Positions 7,222-14,596 of a stretch of 18,213 bases of DNA are shown one piece after another. The notes below the pieces were generated by a model. It was not told the origin of the DNA and did no database searches. It was given only the letters and a program-made list of their open reading frames with translations. Source of the stretch: an uncultured bacterium (GTDB lineage Bacteria; Actinomycetota; Coriobacteriia; Coriobacteriales; Coriobacteriaceae). How positions within the stretch are numbered: position 1 is the stretch's first letter; every line of letters begins with the position of its first letter. The translations under genes and the position numbers were made by a program. The stretch lies in assembly GCA_905216175.1 (NCBI GenBank), contig CAJMSV010000028.1, forward strand, positions 1-18,213, in the 5' to 3' direction.

Positions 7222-10200
7222 ATGGCGCAGGGGACGTTTGTGCAGGCGCTTCGCAAAGAGGCGGCGTTGAGCGGAACCTTTATGAAGGGGCGTTCGCTCA
7301 TGCTCAACGGCGCCGTTCTGTCGATCGAGGACAGCGGCTCGCGCTTCTCCAAAAACGTGACGGTTGAGGGCTCGGTGCGCGGCTCGCGCGGCGACCTGTA
7401 CAAGACGCACGTGGCGCTTGACATGGACGAGCACGAGGTGATCGACTACGACTGCGATTGCCCCGCTGCCTATCGCTACCCCGGCATGTGCAAGCACGCC
7501 ATCGCCACGGCGCTGGCGTATTTGGATGCCAGCGGCGCCGAGCCCGTCGAAGGTTTGCGCACACCGGTCCGCACGTTTACGGCGCAGCCGAAACAACCCG
7601 CGCGCACCGCGCCCAAAGCGCCGGCCGTCAATCCCAACTTTCCCTTTCCGGCGCCCGTCCCCACGAGCCCGAGCCTTATGGCGGCGCTCTCCGATCTTTC
7701 GGACGCGCGCATGGATGAGCTGGCGAGCATGCGCCGCAAGCTTGCCGGTGCCGTTGATCCCGACGCCCCCAAAGCGGCGTTGGAGCCCTCGTTGGTGCCG
7801 TACTACAATCCGCTGTTCGCCGACCGCTTTAGCTGGGCGCTCGAGTTCCGCATTCGCTGCGGTTCGGTGTCCTACGTGGTCAAGGATATCGACGGCATGG
7901 CCGATGCCTATGTCCGAGGCGGCACCTTCTCGTACGGCAAGAAGCTCACGTTTGTCCATACGCCCGAAGCCTTCGAGGACGTGTCGACAAAGCTGCTCAA
8001 CCTTGTTGTGACGACAGTTGCCTATCTCGATGACATCACAAGCTCGCGTTCGGTGTCGTACGACTTTGCCCGCAGCGGTTTTGTCGCCGAGCGTCAGTTA
8101 CCGCTGTCCGAGCATGGCGTCGTTTATGTGCTGGACCTGTTGCGCGGCCAGACCATCTCTTTTGAGCCTGCCTGGTCGCGGGGGACGACGACGCATCGCA
8201 CCTATGACGTGGCGGTTGAGATGCCTCCGGAAGGGGAGGACGAGGCGCTGTCTAAGCGCCCACCGCTCCTTGCTGCCAAAATCACGCCGGCGGCTGGCGG
8301 CAGCTACGATCTGCGCCTGCCGGCCGATGCATACTGCTTTGCTTCGGGCGACGTTGCCTATCTGGTCGACACCCGCCGTGCGCGCCGCGCCGATGTAGTG
8401 TTTGCCCAGCATGCGGCGCCGTTCCTATCGCGCTTACTGCCCTGTCGCACGCCGATCCATATCGCTGTCGACCAGGTGGGGGAGTTCTGTCGTATGGCGC
8501 TGCCCATTTTGCGCGACTACACCGACCTTACCGCGCCCGCTGCGCTCGATACCGTGGCGCCCGAGCCGAGCTTTGCTATGGCGATCGGTGTCGACGATGG
8601 GCTTGTGACCTGCAAGATTACGGTTACCTACGGCGACTGGTCGGCAGATCTCTTTAGCCTGGGCGCTCCGGGCAGCCCCTTCGAAGAGCAGCGCTCGGGT
8701 GTGCCGCCGCGCGACGAGGTGGCGGAGTTTCGCGTTATGGACACGGCTGCCTTGTACTTCGATTTCTACGAGGGCGGTCTGGCGTTTGAGGAGCGCGATG
8801 ACGAGAGCTTGTTCTGCCTGCTGACCGAGGGCCTATCCGTCCTGTCCAAGCTTGGTGAGGTCATGCTCAGCGACCGTCTGCGCCAGATTTCGGTCCGCCC
8901 CGCGCCCAAGCTTTCGGTGCGTGCGACCGTCAAGAGTAACCTGCTCGACGTCGAACTGAGCGCGAGCGGGCTTTCGGCGGCAGACCTTGCCATCTATCTG
9001 GACTCCTACAAGCGTCACCAGACGTTTGCGCGTCTCACGTCGGGCGACATCATTCGCCTGGACGAGGGGGCGCGCGCCGCGTTTGGCCTTGCCGAGGATC
9101 TGGGGGTCGATGCTGTCGACCTGCTCGACGGCGTGTCGCTTCCCGCGTCGAGTACCCTGTTCGTCGATAGCATGCTCGCGCGCACGCCCGCGCTCGAGGC
9201 CGATCGTGACGCCGCGTTCCGCCGCACCGTCGAGCGCTTGGATACGCTCGGCAAGATGGACTTTACGGTGCCGGTCTCGCTCAAGGCCACACTGCGCGGC
9301 TACCAGGTCGACGGATACCAGTGGCTCGGCTCGCTCGAACACCTGAGCCTTGGCGGCATCTTGGCCGACGACATGGGCCTGGGCAAAACGCTCCAGATGA
9401 TCGCGCACATTCTGGCGCGCGTGGAAGCGGGGGACACTAAGCCCACGCTTGTGGTGTGCCCTGCGTCGCTTGTGTACAACTGGACCGCCGAGCTGGAGCG
9501 CTTTGCCCCGTCGCTAGATGTGTGCGCCATCGTGGGCGCCAAGGCGCAGCGTCGCGTGCAAATCGCCGGCGTGGTCGAGCATAACGTGGTCGTGACGTCG
9601 TATGACCTTATGCGCCGTGATATCGATGAGTACGCCGAGCAGGATTTTGCCCGTGTGGTGCTCGATGAGGCCCAGTACATTAAAAACCCGCTCACCCAGG
9701 TGGCGCGCGCTGCCAAGCGTCTGCCGGCCGGCGTGCGCTTTGCCTTGACGGGCACGCCCATCGAAAACCGCCTATCCGAGCTCTGGAGCATCTTCGACTT
9801 TTTGATGCCGGGCCTGCTTGGCACGCGCGAATCGTTCGCAACGCGCTTCGAAAGCCCGGTCGAGCACGCCGAAGGTGACAGCGCCGCCCGCCTGCAGGCG
9901 CTTGTGTCGCCGTTTGTGCTGCGCCGTGTCAAAGAGGACGTGGTGGCCGATCTGCCCGAAAAGATCGAGGACACAGTCGTGGCTCAGCTCACCGGTGAGC
10001 AGCGCAAGCTTTACCTGGCAAATCAGGACCGCATCGCCCAGCCGGTGCAGCACCGCGAGGCCGGGGAGTTTAAGAAGGATAAGCTCAAGGTGCTCGCCGA
10101 GCTCACCAAGCTGCGCCAGATCTGCTGCGACCCGCGTCTGCACTACGAGGATTACAAGGCGGGAAGCGCCAAACTCGATACGTGCATGGAGCTCGTCCAC

Positions 10201-10686
10201 GGCGCGCTCGACGGTGGCCATCGCATCTTGCTGTTCAGCCAGTTTACGGGCATGCTCGATATCATTGGCAAGCGCCTGGCCAAGGAGGATATCGCCTTCC
10301 TTAAGCTCACGGGCGCATCGTCTAAAGAGAGCCGCGCCAAGATGGTCGCACAGTTCCAGGCGGGCGAGGTGCCGGTCTTTTTGATCTCGCTCAAGGCGGG
10401 CGGCGTGGGCCTTAACCTGACGGCTGCCGACGTGGTCATCCACTACGACCCGTGGTGGAACGTGGCGGCGCAGGACCAAGCAACTGATCGTGCACACCGT
10501 ATTGGTCAGCAACATACCGTGACCGTGTACAAGCTCATCGCCAAGGACACGATCGAGGAACGCATTATGCAGATGCAGGAGTCCAAGCGCGATCTGGTCA
10601 ACAGCGTGCTCGGCGGCGACGGCATCTCGTCGGCACTGTTCACGCGCGAGGATGTTCTGGCGCTGCTCGGCGGCGACGGTCGCTAG
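7222..10686 (+). CDS. SNF2-family DEAD/DEAH helicase with N-terminal SWIM zinc finger
   Basis: This 1,154-residue protein is a Swi2/Snf2 ATPase, expected to translocate on double-stranded DNA and move or strip bound proteins; its bacterial substrate is unknown. I chose the ATG at 7222 because GGAGGA (7212-7217) sits just upstream; the in-frame GTG at 7204 would include that ribosome site. A SWIM zinc finger has C78, C80, C90 and H92, a probable DNA or protein contact. The middle (about 200-670) has no motif I recognise but resembles the SNF2-associated region of bacterial homologues. The ATPase begins with LRGYQVDGYQW, then Walker A DDMGLGKT (716-723), Walker B DEAQ (815-818), LTGTPIENR, and a helicase C lobe ending in QDQATDRAHRIGQ (1084-1096). 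All key motifs are intact. It lies 28 nt after dnaE and is probably co-transcribed with it. It ends in TAG. Confidence 0.93.
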   Translation: MAQGTFVQALRKEAALSGTFMKGRSLMLNGAVLSIEDSGSRFSKNVTVEGSVRGSRGDLYKTHVALDMDEHEVIDYDCDCPAAYRYPGMCKHAIATALAYLDASGAEPVEGLRTPVRTFTAQPKQPARTAPKAPAVNPNFPFPAPVPTSPSLMAALSDLSDARMDELASMRRKLAGAVDPDAPKAALEPSLVPYYNPLFADRFSWALEFRIRCGSVSYVVKDIDGMADAYVRGGTFSYGKKLTFVHTPEAFEDVSTKLLNLVVTTVAYLDDITSSRSVSYDFARSGFVAERQLPLSEHGVVYVLDLLRGQTISFEPAWSRGTTTHRTYDVAVEMPPEGEDEALSKRPPLLAAKITPAAGGSYDLRLPADAYCFASGDVAYLVDTRRARRADVVFAQHAAPFLSRLLPCRTPIHIAVDQVGEFCRMALPILRDYTDLTAPAALDTVAPEPSFAMAIGVDDGLVTCKITVTYGDWSADLFSLGAPGSPFEEQRSGVPPRDEVAEFRVMDTAALYFDFYEGGLAFEERDDESLFCLLTEGLSVLSKLGEVMLSDRLRQISVRPAPKLSVRATVKSNLLDVELSASGLSAADLAIYLDSYKRHQTFARLTSGDIIRLDEGARAAFGLAEDLGVDAVDLLDGVSLPASSTLFVDSMLARTPALEADRDAAFRRTVERLDTLGKMDFTVPVSLKATLRGYQVDGYQWLGSLEHLSLGGILADDMGLGKTLQMIAHILARVEAGDTKPTLVVCPASLVYNWTAELERFAPSLDVCAIVGAKAQRRVQIAGVVEHNVVVTSYDLMRRDIDEYAEQDFARVVLDEAQYIKNPLTQVARAAKRLPAGVRFALTGTPIENRLSELWSIFDFLMPGLLGTRESFATRFESPVEHAEGDSAARLQALVSPFVLRRVKEDVVADLPEKIEDTVVAQLTGEQRKLYLANQDRIAQPVQHREAGEFKKDKLKVLAELTKLRQICCDPRLHYEDYKAGSAKLDTCMELVHGALDGGHRILLFSQFTGMLDIIGKRLAKEDIAFLKLTGASSKESRAKMVAQFQAGEVPVFLISLKAGGVGLNLTAADVVIHYDPWWNVAAQDQATDRAHRIGQQHTVTVYKLIAKDTIEERIMQMQESKRDLVNSVLGGDGISSALFTREDVLALLGGDGR

Positions 10687-10851
10687 CCGCGCGCGGGGTG
10701 GGACTGCTGGAGTGGGCAGGACGGTCGACGCATTTTGGCCCGACCGCTTGCCTGATCCGTTATGTGTTCATTTGCAATGCCGTGGATGGTTTGTCTGCCT
10801 TTGGGCATAAGAACCATCAAGAACATTGGCACATCAGCAAAGGAGAACATC
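10687..10851. other. Intergenic region before the superoxide reductase gene
   Basis: This stretch of 165 nt has no supportable gene. It contains a perfect GC palindrome (CCGCGCGCGG, 10687-10696) right after the SNF2 stop and a 6-bp inverted repeat (CGGTCG 10722-10727 with CGACCG 10741-10746). Neither is followed by a T-tract. I could not place a -35/-10 pair with confidence, although a promoter for the next gene is expected here. Confidence 0.5.
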
Positions 10852-11214
10852 ATGGCGAAATTCTTTAGGGACCCCGACGGCAAGCTCATCGCCGCCCTTA
10901 GCGACGACGTTGCGACCCCTGCCGGTTGCACGGAACTGACCGCAAACACTGAGGACGCGGCGCACGAGAAGCACGTGCCTGTTGTCGAGACCGAGCGCGA
11001 CGGTCACGTGATTCGCGCACGCGTTGGCTCGGTCGAGCACCCCAGCCTGCCCGAGCACTACATTGAGTGGATCGCCCTTGAGGCCGAGGGCCGCTTAGAG
11101 GTCCATTACCTTGAGCCCGGCATGAAACCCGCGACGTTTTTCGCGGGCGGCTCCAAGACCGGTACCGTCTATGCCTACTGCAACCTGCACGGGCTGTGGT
11201 CCGCGACATTCTAG
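10852..11214 (+). CDS. Desulfoferrodoxin/superoxide reductase-family protein lacking the desulforedoxin iron site
   Basis: This 120-residue protein belongs to the superoxide reductase family, which reduces superoxide to hydrogen peroxide in the cytoplasm of anaerobes without making oxygen. The start is the ATG at 10852, with AAAGGAG at 10839-10845; an in-frame upstream ATG (10762) has no ribosome site. The ligands of the His4-Cys iron centre are all present: H41 in EKHVPV, H63 in VEHP, H69 in EHYIEW, and C110 and H113 in YCNLHGLW. The active-site Glu-Lys pair is E39-K40. The N-terminal 30 residues keep the outline of the desulforedoxin-like domain (KFFRDPDGK) but have only one Cys (C26), so the FeS4 site of class I desulfoferrodoxins cannot form. 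Function as a one-iron reductase is likely. The gene appears monocistronic, with a hairpin 46 nt after its TAG stop. Confidence 0.9.
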   Translation: MAKFFRDPDGKLIAALSDDVATPAGCTELTANTEDAAHEKHVPVVETERDGHVIRARVGSVEHPSLPEHYIEWIALEAEGRLEVHYLEPGMKPATFFAGGSKTGTVYAYCNLHGLWSATF

Positions 11215-11259
11215 GAGCGCGCCCCCGCTCGGGGTATCATAGCTAGCATATGCACATGC

Positions 11260-11292
11260 AAGCGCCGACTGCATTATGCGGCCGGCGCTTTT
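11260..11292 (+). terminator. Probable intrinsic terminator after the superoxide reductase gene
   Basis: The arms AAGCGCCG (11260-11267) and CGGCGCTT (11283-11290) are perfectly complementary, and the run of four Ts (11289-11292) closes the structure. The loop contains a second small palindrome (GCATTATGC). It lies 46 nt after the TAG of the upstream gene and 40 nt before the next start. A -10-like TATCAT at 11235-11240 sits just ahead of it, so it could instead be inside a short leader for the next gene. Confidence 0.6.
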
Positions 11293-11331
11293 ACTACGAT
11301 TTCGATGGTTTACGACGGAAAGGGCTGAGCC

Positions 11332-13317
11332 ATGAAGCTCGCGCTTGCACAGATCGATATGCGCCTGGGTGATATTGAGGGCATTTGCGGCCGCATCGAG
11401 GACCAGGCTCGTCTGGCCCACGAGCGCGGAGCGCGCGTGCTGTGCGTTCCGGCTCCGCTCTTTATGGGCGCCATGCCCGGTGGCCTGGTGGGCGCTGCCG
11501 ACTTTGAGCACGACGTGCTTGCCGGCTTGACTGGTGTCGCCGAGCGTATCCAGGAGCTTGACATGATCTGCATCGTGCCCGCGGCGGTTTCGTTTGAGGG
11601 CCAGCCCCTGCTCGACTACATGATGCTCAAGGACGGCCATGTGGTGCCGGCCCGTTCGAGCATTGCCCTGCAGCGTGGCGAGAACAGCGACACGCGTTGG
11701 GCGCCGCCGGTGTTCGACGTGGACGGCGTGCGCATCGCCGTGATTTTTGACTTGGACCGCGAACTCGAGATGTTGCCGACCGGTGTTGACCTCATTGCGT
11801 ATTTCCAATTCAACGCGTTTGACATGACCGACCGCGAGACTGCTGCCATTGCCGCCGTTCGCAGCGGCGCCTACCGCAAGATCGCATCCAAGCGCAGCGT
11901 GTGGTTTGCCTGCATAGCGCCGGTCGGTGCCTATGACGAGTCGGTGTATACCGGCGGTTCGTTTGTGCTCGACGACTGCGGCCGCGTGGTGGCCCAAGCG
12001 CCGTGTTTTGAGGAGAGCCTACTGGTTCAGGAGATCCAGCGCGGTGTGATGCTCGATGCTCTGGAAGACCACGAGCTGCCCGAGTTTCGCTCCGAGGAAT
12101 GGCTGTGGCAGGCACTGGTGCTCGCCGTGCGCGACAACGCCCGAGCCCACGGTGCGTCGCGTGCTGTGGTGGCGCTCGAGGGTGACTTGCCGTCGTCCCT
12201 GCTGGCGGCGCTGGCCGTCGACGCTCTGGGCCCGCGCAATGTGATTGGCCTGGTGCTGGGGCGCAACCGTATCTTTACGCCGGCGCAGGAAGAAGCCGAG
12301 GCTGCCCGCTGTGCCGCCGTCCGCGCCATCGCCGAGCGTCTGCACATTCGCACCGTCGAGCGCGATGCACCGGATGCGGCGCGCGTGCTCGATCGCGACG
12401 TGTCGGCGGGCGATGCCGAGCGCCTGCGCTCGCGCACGCTGGGCCTGATGCTGGAGGATACGGCGCTCGAGCTGGGTGCGATGGCGCTGAGCCCGCTGTC
12501 CAACACCGAGTCCGCGCTGGCGGCGCCGGCGCTTTGCGGCGGCTACCAGGGCGACTTTGCGCCCTTTGGCGATGTGTACCTTTCGACGCTTGAGTTTGTG
12601 GCGCGTGTGCGCAACCGCACGTCTGCCGTGGTGCCCCAAGAGCTCGTGACGCTCAACGCAGTGGAAGATTGTATGGAGCGCGTGCTGGCGCAGGCGCTCT
12701 CGACGCTCGACGGTCCGGTCGATATGCTCGACCGTGCGGCACAGCTGCTCGGCGGGCTTGAGCCGGGTGAGGTCGATGGCGCGCTCGAGGCGCACGTGGA
12801 CCGCAATCGATCTTTCGACGACATCCCGATGGCCGCTGGCAAGCCTGAGGCCTGCTCGCTGCTGCTGATGCTCGTTCGACAGGGTGAGGCTGCCCGCCGC
12901 ATGTTGCCGATGGCGCCGATCGTCTCGGCCCGTTCGTTTGCCGAGCGTGCCTGGCCGTATATGCTCGCGTGGTCCGACCTGGGGCTTAACGGCAAGGAGC
13001 GTATGACGGTCGATTCGCTGGCGCGCGCCGAGGTGCGCCGTTTTGCTGACGAGGATACGAGCGAGCGCGTGCGAAACGAGATGATGGGCGTGCTGGGCGA
13101 GCTACTGGGTATTTCGCCCGAGCAAATGGAGGAGCTGCGCTCTGAGGACGGTCAGCGTCGTTTACACGAGGGAATGAAAAAGTTCGAGGGCGAGGTTCAG
13201 GACGCCATCGATAAGATGATGGGCGGCCAGGGTGGCCCGCAGGGTGGGCCCCAGGGTGGCCCGATGCCGCACCCGCCAGTAGATCCGAGGCAGTTCCCCT
13301 TTTTCTCGCAGAACTAA
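11332..13317 (+). CDS. NAD synthetase-like protein with both active sites lost (probable pseudoenzyme)
   Basis: This 661-residue protein aligns by eye along its whole length with glutamine-dependent NAD synthetase (NadE). The nitrilase-fold half is about 1-235 (ALAQIDMRLGDIEG at the start; GGSFVLDDCGRVVAQAPCFEE, 208-228, at its end). The synthetase half is about 255-548 (ALAVDALGPRNVIGLVLGRN, 293-312; FAPFGDVY, 409-416; SARSFAERAWPYM near the end). The catalytic residues are replaced. The glutaminase Glu of FPEL is A41 (VPAP), the Lys aligns with S109, and the Cys of ICEDLW is F139 (VIFDLD). The ATP loop SGGIDS reads EGDLPS (283-288). TGNKSE has become LSNTES, and the Lys of PIKD is a Gly. 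Neither ammonia release nor adenylation seems possible. Residues from about 550 form an extra helical region and a QGGP-rich tail. The ATG at 11332 follows GGAAAGGG (11317-11324). The long clean frame argues against a decaying pseudogene. Role unknown. Confidence 0.85.
   Translation: MKLALAQIDMRLGDIEGICGRIEDQARLAHERGARVLCVPAPLFMGAMPGGLVGAADFEHDVLAGLTGVAERIQELDMICIVPAAVSFEGQPLLDYMMLKDGHVVPARSSIALQRGENSDTRWAPPVFDVDGVRIAVIFDLDRELEMLPTGVDLIAYFQFNAFDMTDRETAAIAAVRSGAYRKIASKRSVWFACIAPVGAYDESVYTGGSFVLDDCGRVVAQAPCFEESLLVQEIQRGVMLDALEDHELPEFRSEEWLWQALVLAVRDNARAHGASRAVVALEGDLPSSLLAALAVDALGPRNVIGLVLGRNRIFTPAQEEAEAARCAAVRAIAERLHIRTVERDAPDAARVLDRDVSAGDAERLRSRTLGLMLEDTALELGAMALSPLSNTESALAAPALCGGYQGDFAPFGDVYLSTLEFVARVRNRTSAVVPQELVTLNAVEDCMERVLAQALSTLDGPVDMLDRAAQLLGGLEPGEVDGALEAHVDRNRSFDDIPMAAGKPEACSLLLMLVRQGEAARRMLPMAPIVSARSFAERAWPYMLAWSDLGLNGKERMTVDSLARAEVRRFADEDTSERVRNEMMGVLGELLGISPEQMEELRSEDGQRRLHEGMKKFEGEVQDAIDKMMGGQGGPQGGPQGGPMPHPPVDPRQFPFFSQN
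13228..13263 (+). repeat. Three tandem 12-nt coding repeats (QGGP x3)
   Basis: Three consecutive 12-nt units begin at 13228, 13240 and 13252. Each starts CAGGGTGG and encodes Gln-Gly-Gly-Pro (residues 633-644) in the tail of the NadE-like protein. Units one and three are identical; unit two differs at two adjacent positions (CCG/GCC junction). Such repeats can change copy number by slippage without shifting the frame. Confidence 0.8.
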
Positions 13318-13376
13318 CTATGGGATAGGATTCGCTTCCAACCCCGATACTTCAACTAAGCATCTTGGCCCCGTTG

Positions 13377-13385
13377 TGTTATTCT
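13377..13385 (+). promoter_or_regulatory. Extended -10 promoter of ruvCAB (TGT-TATTCT)
   Basis: TATTCT (13380-13385) is preceded by TG at 13377-13378, the extended -10 arrangement that can dispense with a good -35. It lies 69 nt before the ruvC start and abuts the LexA-type box, as expected for an SOS promoter. No clear -35 is visible. Confidence 0.5.
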
Positions 13386-13399
13386 AGAACAGACGTTCG
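13386..13399. promoter_or_regulatory. LexA operator (SOS box) in front of ruvCAB
   Basis: AGAACAGACGTTCG matches the Gram-positive/actinobacterial LexA consensus CGAAC-RNRY-GTTCG at every defined position except the first base. Both half-sites, GAAC (13387-13390) and GTTC (13395-13398), are exact with a 4-nt spacer. It starts directly after the -10 element, so bound LexA would cover the transcription start. A wider inverted repeat (GGCCCCG 13367-13373 with CGGGGCC 13411-13417) brackets promoter and box. Confidence 0.75.
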
Positions 13400-13454
13400 T
13401 GAATGATGCGCGGGGCCTTGCTTTGTGCTGTGCTGGTGACGAGGGGAGGTTGGC

Positions 13455-13976
13455 TTGGTCATTTTGGGTATCGACCCCGGTTTGGCCCATACGGGTTGGG
13501 GGATTATCGAGGAACGGCGTGGCGAGGTTCGCTGCCGTGCCTATGGCTGCATCGAGACCAGTGCCGGAAGTCCGCTCGCGGTGCGCCTGTCGCATATCGC
13601 CCGCGACCTCAAGGGCGTTGTCGAACGCTATCGTCCCGATACCGCTGCTATCGAGAGCATTTACTTTGGCGCCAACGTTCGCTCGGCCATCCCTACGGCG
13701 CATGCCCGCGGTGCTGCACTCGTAGCGCTTTCGGAATGCGCGCTCGAGATTGGCGAGTACACGCCCATGCAGATCAAACAGGCTGTGGTGGGCACCGGCG
13801 CCGCGGACAAGCGGCAGGTCGCCTATATGGTACGCACGCTAACACAGCTCGACCACGACCCGCATCCCGACCATGCCGCCGATGCCCTGGCCTGCGCCAT
13901 CTGCCACGTAAACCTCAGCCGCACCCGCGCCCTCACCGGTGGCGAGTTCTATCAACAGAGAGGAACCGGATACTGA
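13455..13976 (+). CDS. ruvC: Holliday junction endodeoxyribonuclease RuvC
   Basis: RuvC is the dimeric resolvase that cuts four-way junctions held by RuvAB. The product is 173 residues, normal for the family. The start is the TTG at 13455: a very strong ribosome site (GAGGGGAGG, 13441-13449) lies 5 nt upstream, and the result MVILGIDPGLAHTGWG matches the usual N-terminus. The acidic catalytic residues are D7 (IDPG), E67 (AIES) and, in the C-terminal HPDHAADALACAICH segment, H140 and D143. The stop TGA shares its A with the ruvA ATG. First gene of the ruvCAB operon, probably SOS-controlled. Confidence 0.96.
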   Translation: MVILGIDPGLAHTGWGIIEERRGEVRCRAYGCIETSAGSPLAVRLSHIARDLKGVVERYRPDTAAIESIYFGANVRSAIPTAHARGAALVALSECALEIGEYTPMQIKQAVVGTGAADKRQVAYMVRTLTQLDHDPHPDHAADALACAICHVNLSRTRALTGGEFYQQRGTGY

Positions 13977-14596
13977 TGATTTCCCAGCTCCACGGAACGC
14001 TTGTCGAGTCCACGATGAACTCGGCTGTCGTCGATGTGTCGGGCGTTGGCTTTGAACTCGGCATCTCGGGCAGCACTGCGGCAACGTTGCCGACGCCCGG
14101 CGGCGAGGTCCGTCTCTACACGCGTATGCAGGTGCGCGAGGACGCCATGACACTTTTCGGTTTTTCCTCAAAGGATGAGCGCACGATGTTCGACCGGCTC
14201 GTGTCCGTTTCGGGCGTTGGCCCGCGCCTGGCGCTCGCCGTGCTTTCCACCTATACCGTGGGGCAGCTATATTCGCTGGTGATGGCCGAGGACGACAAGG
14301 GCATGGCCAAGGTACCCGGTGTGGGCAAAAAGACAGCTCAGCGCCTGATCCTGGAACTCAAGAGCACCTTTGCCAAGGATATGGGCTTTGTGCCGGTCGA
14401 CGTGATTCCCGGCCAGGTTGCGATGCCCGTGCCCGCTGCTGCTCCCTCGGCCATCGATGATGCCCGTGCGGCGCTCCTTTCCATGGGCTTTAGCCCGCAG
14501 GAGACCGATGTTGCCCTGAGCGGGTATGATGGGCAGAATATGCGTGTCGAGGATCTGCTCGGCGCGGCGCTTAAGCGACTCGGAATGGATGCGTGA
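13976..14596 (+). CDS. ruvA: Holliday junction branch migration complex subunit RuvA
   Basis: RuvA forms the tetramer that holds the junction and loads the RuvB motors. The 206-residue product starts at ATG 13976, overlapping the ruvC stop by one base, which suggests translational coupling. It starts MISQLHGTL, the OB-fold domain, followed by two helix-hairpin-helix motifs (VSGVGPRLALAVL and VPGVGKKTAQRLILEL). After a flexible Pro/Ala linker comes the RuvB-binding domain III (DARAALLSMGFSPQETDVAL through LLGAALKRLG). All three domains are complete. Confidence 0.97.
   Translation: MISQLHGTLVESTMNSAVVDVSGVGFELGISGSTAATLPTPGGEVRLYTRMQVREDAMTLFGFSSKDERTMFDRLVSVSGVGPRLALAVLSTYTVGQLYSLVMAEDDKGMAKVPGVGKKTAQRLILELKSTFAKDMGFVPVDVIPGQVAMPVPAAAPSAIDDARAALLSMGFSPQETDVALSGYDGQNMRVEDLLGAALKRLGMDA

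Noticed and set aside
10762..10851. ATG at 10762 as the start of the superoxide reductase gene
   Set aside because: No ribosome site; the extension does not resemble the family, while AAAGGAG precedes the ATG at 10852.
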